From Corynebacterium lowii (GTDB lineage Bacteria > Actinomycetota > Actinomycetes > Mycobacteriales > Mycobacteriaceae): DNA of 64,000 nucleotides. Shown in pieces: positions 61,642 through 64,000 of this stretch. Made by a program: the position numbers and the translations under genes. The DNA lies in the NCBI RefSeq assembly GCF_001412085.1, contig NZ_LKEV01000001.1, positions 124,001 to 188,000 of the forward strand, read 5' to 3'. Numbering within the stretch: position 1 is the first letter of the stretch; the number at the start of each line of letters is the position of its first letter. The notes under the pieces are model-generated. The model searched no databases. It saw nothing but the letters and a program-made list of their open reading frames with translations, and was not told where the DNA came from.

Positions 61642-61930
61642 GGGGTGCCGTGGCGGGGGTTTTGGGTTGTGGGCGGGGCGAGGTGGCACCCCTTAGGGTT
61701 GCGCTGTGGCCCAAGGGGTGACACTAGGGGCTTATCGACGCCCCCACAGGTACAGGCGGCACCCCTTGGAGTAGGCCCCCACCACCCCACAACACGAAGG
61801 GGTGCCACTAGCGGAAGGGACGGCGTCGAAAAGCACGAAACGGCACCCCTACGCGCAGCAACCCCAACGGGTGCCACCGCAACCACGCGTGGCCCGATCG
61901 CCCCGCCAATGGCACCCCTTAGACTGGTGC
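61639..61930. repeat. Composite fold-back repeat, copy D
   Basis: The stretch fills the whole gap after LysE. It begins with TAAGGGGTGCC, in which the LysE stop codon is the first three bases. It then carries eight GGCACCCC/GGGGTGCC words in both orientations, GCTTATCGACGCC at 61730-61742 and GGCGTCGAAAAGC at 61823-61835. The core 61713-61850 is a 138-base inverted copy of 63044-63181, with 130 of 138 bases identical by hand alignment. Confidence 0.85.
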
Positions 61931-61932
61931 GC

Positions 61933-62226
61933 ATGCAGGTACACGACGTTGCGATTCAAGGGCAGAGCATCAAGGTTGGGCAGTTCATCAAGCTGGCCAG
62001 CCTGGTGGCCACGGGCGGGGAGGCCAAGGAGGCCATCGGGCAGGGGTTGGTGACCATCAACGGTGAGGTGACGCAGCAGCGCGGCGCCGCGCTGCACCTG
62101 GGCGACGTGGTGTGCGTGGGGGAGGCTTGCGCGCGCGTGGCGGGCGCGGCGGAAGAAGAGGACGACTACTTCGACGAAGCCACCGCCGACGATGACTTCG
62201 ACCCCGAAAAGTGGAGGAACATGTAA
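61933..62226 (+). CDS. S4-domain RNA-binding protein
   Basis: A 97-residue protein with one S4 domain: IKVGQFIKLASLVATGGEAKEAIGQGLVTINGEVTQQRGAALHLGDVV (YbcJ/YaaA type). It is expected to bind RNA, often rRNA. An acidic tail of about 30 residues follows (EEEDDYFDEATADDDFDPEKW). The ATG at 61933 follows TAGACT, a -10-like element, and lies directly after repeat copy D, so the repeat may contain the promoter. Stop and start of the next gene overlap by one base. Confidence 0.88.
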   Translation: MQVHDVAIQGQSIKVGQFIKLASLVATGGEAKEAIGQGLVTINGEVTQQRGAALHLGDVVCVGEACARVAGAAEEEDDYFDEATADDDFDPEKWRNM

Positions 62227-63044
62227 TGCCCGCCTTTCACGCCCAGCCGGGCATGCCGTACTGGATTGACCTCAACACCTCCGACCCGCGCCGCAGCGAA
62301 CACTTTTACGGCGAGCTCCTGGGCTGGGAGTTCACCGAGGTGGGCGGCGGCCAGCGCATTGCCCGCAAGGACGGCCTGCCGGTGGCCGGGCTACTCCCCC
62401 AAGCCCCCGACTCCCCACTGCCGGATACCTGGGTGACCTCCTTTCTTGCTCGCGACCTCGACGCCCAGGTGGCCCAGGCCCCGGAACTCGGCGGCCGCGT
62501 GCTGGCCGAGCCCACCGCCGCGCAGGTGGGGCGCCTGGCGGTGCTGGTGGACGCCGCCGGGGCGCTCTTCGGCCTCATCGAACCCCCGGCGGGCCAGGCC
62601 TTCGTGGCGGCGGGCGAGCCGGGTACCCCCGTGTGGCACGAACTCACCGCCGCCACCAACCACGCCGCCGCCACCGCGTTCTACCAGGGTCTTTTGGGCT
62701 GGGACCTCATCACGGAGAACGGCTACACCACAGTACTTGCCGACGGCGCGGCCTTCGCCGGTTTGGCCGACGCCCAGGGGCAGTTCCCCGCCCAGGTACC
62801 GAGCTTCTGGCAGAGCTACCTGGGTGTCGCCGATATTGATGCCGCCGTGGCCCAGGTCCCGGAATTGGCCGGCGAGGTCATTCGCGCCCCCTGGGATAGC
62901 CCCTTTGGCCGCATGGCGATCATTGCGGATTCCACCGGAGCCACCCTCACGTTGTGCCAGGTAGATCCCTATACCGAACCTGATATTCAGGAGGGCGACG
63001 ATATTTTCGCCGCCGTGGAGGCGCAGCTGGGGCAGCAGCGCTAA
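62226..63044 (+). CDS. VOC-superfamily (glyoxalase/bleomycin resistance-like) protein
   Basis: A 272-residue protein of two tandem VOC domains with similar sequence (PYWIDLNTSDPRRSEHFYGELLGWEF and VWHELTAATNHAAATAFYQGLLGWDL). The paired metal-binding pattern (His/Glu) is only partly present, so activity is uncertain. Such proteins act as dioxygenases, glyoxalases or resistance proteins. GGAGG precedes the ATG, which overlaps the S4 stop by one base. Its TAA stop begins repeat copy E. Confidence 0.88.
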   Translation: MPAFHAQPGMPYWIDLNTSDPRRSEHFYGELLGWEFTEVGGGQRIARKDGLPVAGLLPQAPDSPLPDTWVTSFLARDLDAQVAQAPELGGRVLAEPTAAQVGRLAVLVDAAGALFGLIEPPAGQAFVAAGEPGTPVWHELTAATNHAAATAFYQGLLGWDLITENGYTTVLADGAAFAGLADAQGQFPAQVPSFWQSYLGVADIDAAVAQVPELAGEVIRAPWDSPFGRMAIIADSTGATLTLCQVDPYTEPDIQEGDDIFAAVEAQLGQQR

Positions 63045-63201
63045 GGGGTGCCACTTCTTGCTTTTCGACGCCGCCCCTCCCGCTAGTGGCACCCCTTCGT
63101 GTTGTGGGGTGGTGGGGGCCAACTCCAAGGGGTGCCACCTGTACCTGTGGGGGCGTCGATAAGCCCCTAGTGTCACCCTTTGGCGCTATGCCCAGTGTGA
63201 G
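63042..63201. repeat. Composite fold-back repeat, copy E
   Basis: Starts at the TAA stop of the VOC gene (TAAGGGGTGCCACTTC). The core 63044-63181 is the inverted partner of 61713-61850. GGCGTCGATAAGC lies at 63152-63164 and the variant GCTTTTCGACGCC near 63060. It may form a hairpin with copy D if both are on one transcript. Confidence 0.85.
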
Positions 63202-63219
63202 GGGTGATAGTACTTAAAT

Positions 63220-63963
63220 GTGCGTACTTTTCTTTCCCGCGCCGTGGCTTTCTCTGGCGCCGTGCTCATGCTCGCGCCCACGGCGCAAGCGCTGACCATC
63301 GACCCCGCCTTCGTGCCCGAGCGCACGCAAATGACGCTGAACATTCAGGGCGGCCCCACCATTGCCACCGCGAATGCCGCCGAATCGCGCCCGGCGCTCT
63401 CCCTTTCCAAGCTCTACCTGGGGTATTGGGTGCTGGCCCACGGTGCGCCCGAGGACGCCGCGCGGGTGGAAAACATGATCCGCTACTCCGAGGATCACAC
63501 GGCTTCTACCCTGGACGCCCGTTACCGGCAGGCAATCCCCGAGGTTATCGCCCAATTCAACCTGGTGAGCACCCACTACAACGGCTTCTGGGGCAACACC
63601 ACCACCAGCACGAACGACGTCACCACCTTCCTCAACGCCACCAGCAACGACCCCGTGGCCCGGCCCCTCTTCGAGGGCATGCGCACCGCCGCCCCGGTGG
63701 CCGCCGATGGTTACGCCCAGGATTACGGCACCGCACTGCTGCCCGGCGTGCTGGGCACCAAGTTCGGCTGGGCCGACGACCACAGCATGCACGCCACGGC
63801 CTCCTTCGGCCCCGGCTTCAGCGTGGCGGCCAGCACCTACGGCCCGGCCTCCCAACTTACCGAGGACGTCCAAGGTGCCGTGATCCCCGATGCTCTTCCC
63901 ACCGCGCCCGCCGAAACCAGCACGGCGCCAGCTCTCTGCGTGGGGCTACTGCCGGGCTGCTAG
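63220..63963 (+). CDS. Secreted serine-hydrolase-like protein (possible beta-lactamase fold)
   Basis: A 247-residue secreted protein. The signal MRTFLSRAVAFSGAVLMLAP ends at about AQA-L. SLSK at 61-64 resembles the active-site SxxK of penicillin-binding proteins and class A or C beta-lactamases, and TKFGW late in the protein could be a degenerate KTG motif. A clear SxN is missing. The protein could be a secreted PBP-like hydrolase or a non-catalytic relative. GTG at 63220 is the start; AGTACTTAAAT upstream suggests a leaderless mRNA. The gene lies between repeat copies E and F. Confidence 0.7.
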   Translation: MRTFLSRAVAFSGAVLMLAPTAQALTIDPAFVPERTQMTLNIQGGPTIATANAAESRPALSLSKLYLGYWVLAHGAPEDAARVENMIRYSEDHTASTLDARYRQAIPEVIAQFNLVSTHYNGFWGNTTTSTNDVTTFLNATSNDPVARPLFEGMRTAAPVAADGYAQDYGTALLPGVLGTKFGWADDHSMHATASFGPGFSVAASTYGPASQLTEDVQGAVIPDALPTAPAETSTAPALCVGLLPGC

Positions 63964-63970
63964 TACAGCG

Positions 63971-64000
63971 CTAAGGGGTGCCGTTTCTTGCTTTTCGACG
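63971..64000. repeat. Composite fold-back repeat, copy F (cut by window edge)
   Basis: CTAAGGGGTGCCGTTTCTTG followed by CTTTTCGACG. Matches the start of copy E with two mismatches. It continues beyond the window. Confidence 0.7.

Noticed and set aside
63204..63974. 256-codon frame overlapping the secreted SxxK gene in another phase
   Set aside because: Arg/Pro-rich product with no signal peptide or domain; the SxxK frame has a clear signal.

Overview
The window is a piece of a high-GC actinobacterial chromosome, almost certainly Corynebacterium. The strongest evidence is gene order: ppiA, a rhomboid protease, crgA, pknB-pknA-pbpA-rodA-ppp-fhaB-fhaA and then a tRNA-Leu. From memory, this is the arrangement found close to the replication origin in C. 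glutamicum and its relatives. A cluster of TTATCCACA DnaA boxes at about 3.55-3.89 kb and a parS-like ParB site at 14.57 kb also fit an origin-proximal position. Many genes have no Shine-Dalgarno sequence and carry a -10-like hexamer right before the start codon, so leaderless transcripts are probably common.

Layout. 0-1.7 kb: end of a ribose-type ABC importer. 1.7-4.5 kb: a membrane-anchored helical protein, cyclophilin, rhomboid protease, a repeat locus and CrgA. 4.6-14.1 kb: a cell-wall growth and signalling operon on the minus strand. 14.4-25 kb: tRNA-Leu, the parS-like site and small accessory genes (lipoproteins, CHY zinc protein, acetyltransferase, AlbA_2/Schlafen-type protein, M20 peptidase, peptide transporter, AMP nucleosidase). 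25-35 kb: enoyl-CoA hydratase, then an AbgT transporter and an M20 amidohydrolase that sit apart because a LacI-controlled phosphodiesterase/ABC importer operon lies between them. 35-45.5 kb: an accessory region with a Fic protein, ABC-F ATPase, MFS/ArsR pair, a frameshifted ImmA/IrrE-DUF4411 gene, an XRE regulator, a degenerate endonuclease III-like protein and a second MFS pump. 45.5-64 kb: housekeeping and transport genes (Mpg, DAACS symporter, ROK regulator, citrate transporter, DUF885 peptidase, AbrB, TSUP, HrpB, SDR, LysE, S4 and VOC proteins, secreted serine-hydrolase-like protein).

The most unusual feature is a dispersed fold-back repeat family. It is built from two words, AAGGGGTGCCAC and GCTTATCGACGCC, each present in both orientations. 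Complex copies lie at about 3.95, 45.65, 46.49, 61.64, 63.04 and 63.97 kb. Two copies form a 138-bp inverted pair (about 94% identical by hand alignment) that brackets the S4/VOC gene pair, and several begin exactly at the stop codon of the preceding gene. The 13-mer GCTTATCGACGCC also occurs alone inside several genes, 11 perfect copies in all, against about 0.002 expected by chance. I could not run any searches. Family names rest on motifs read by eye; positions were counted by hand.
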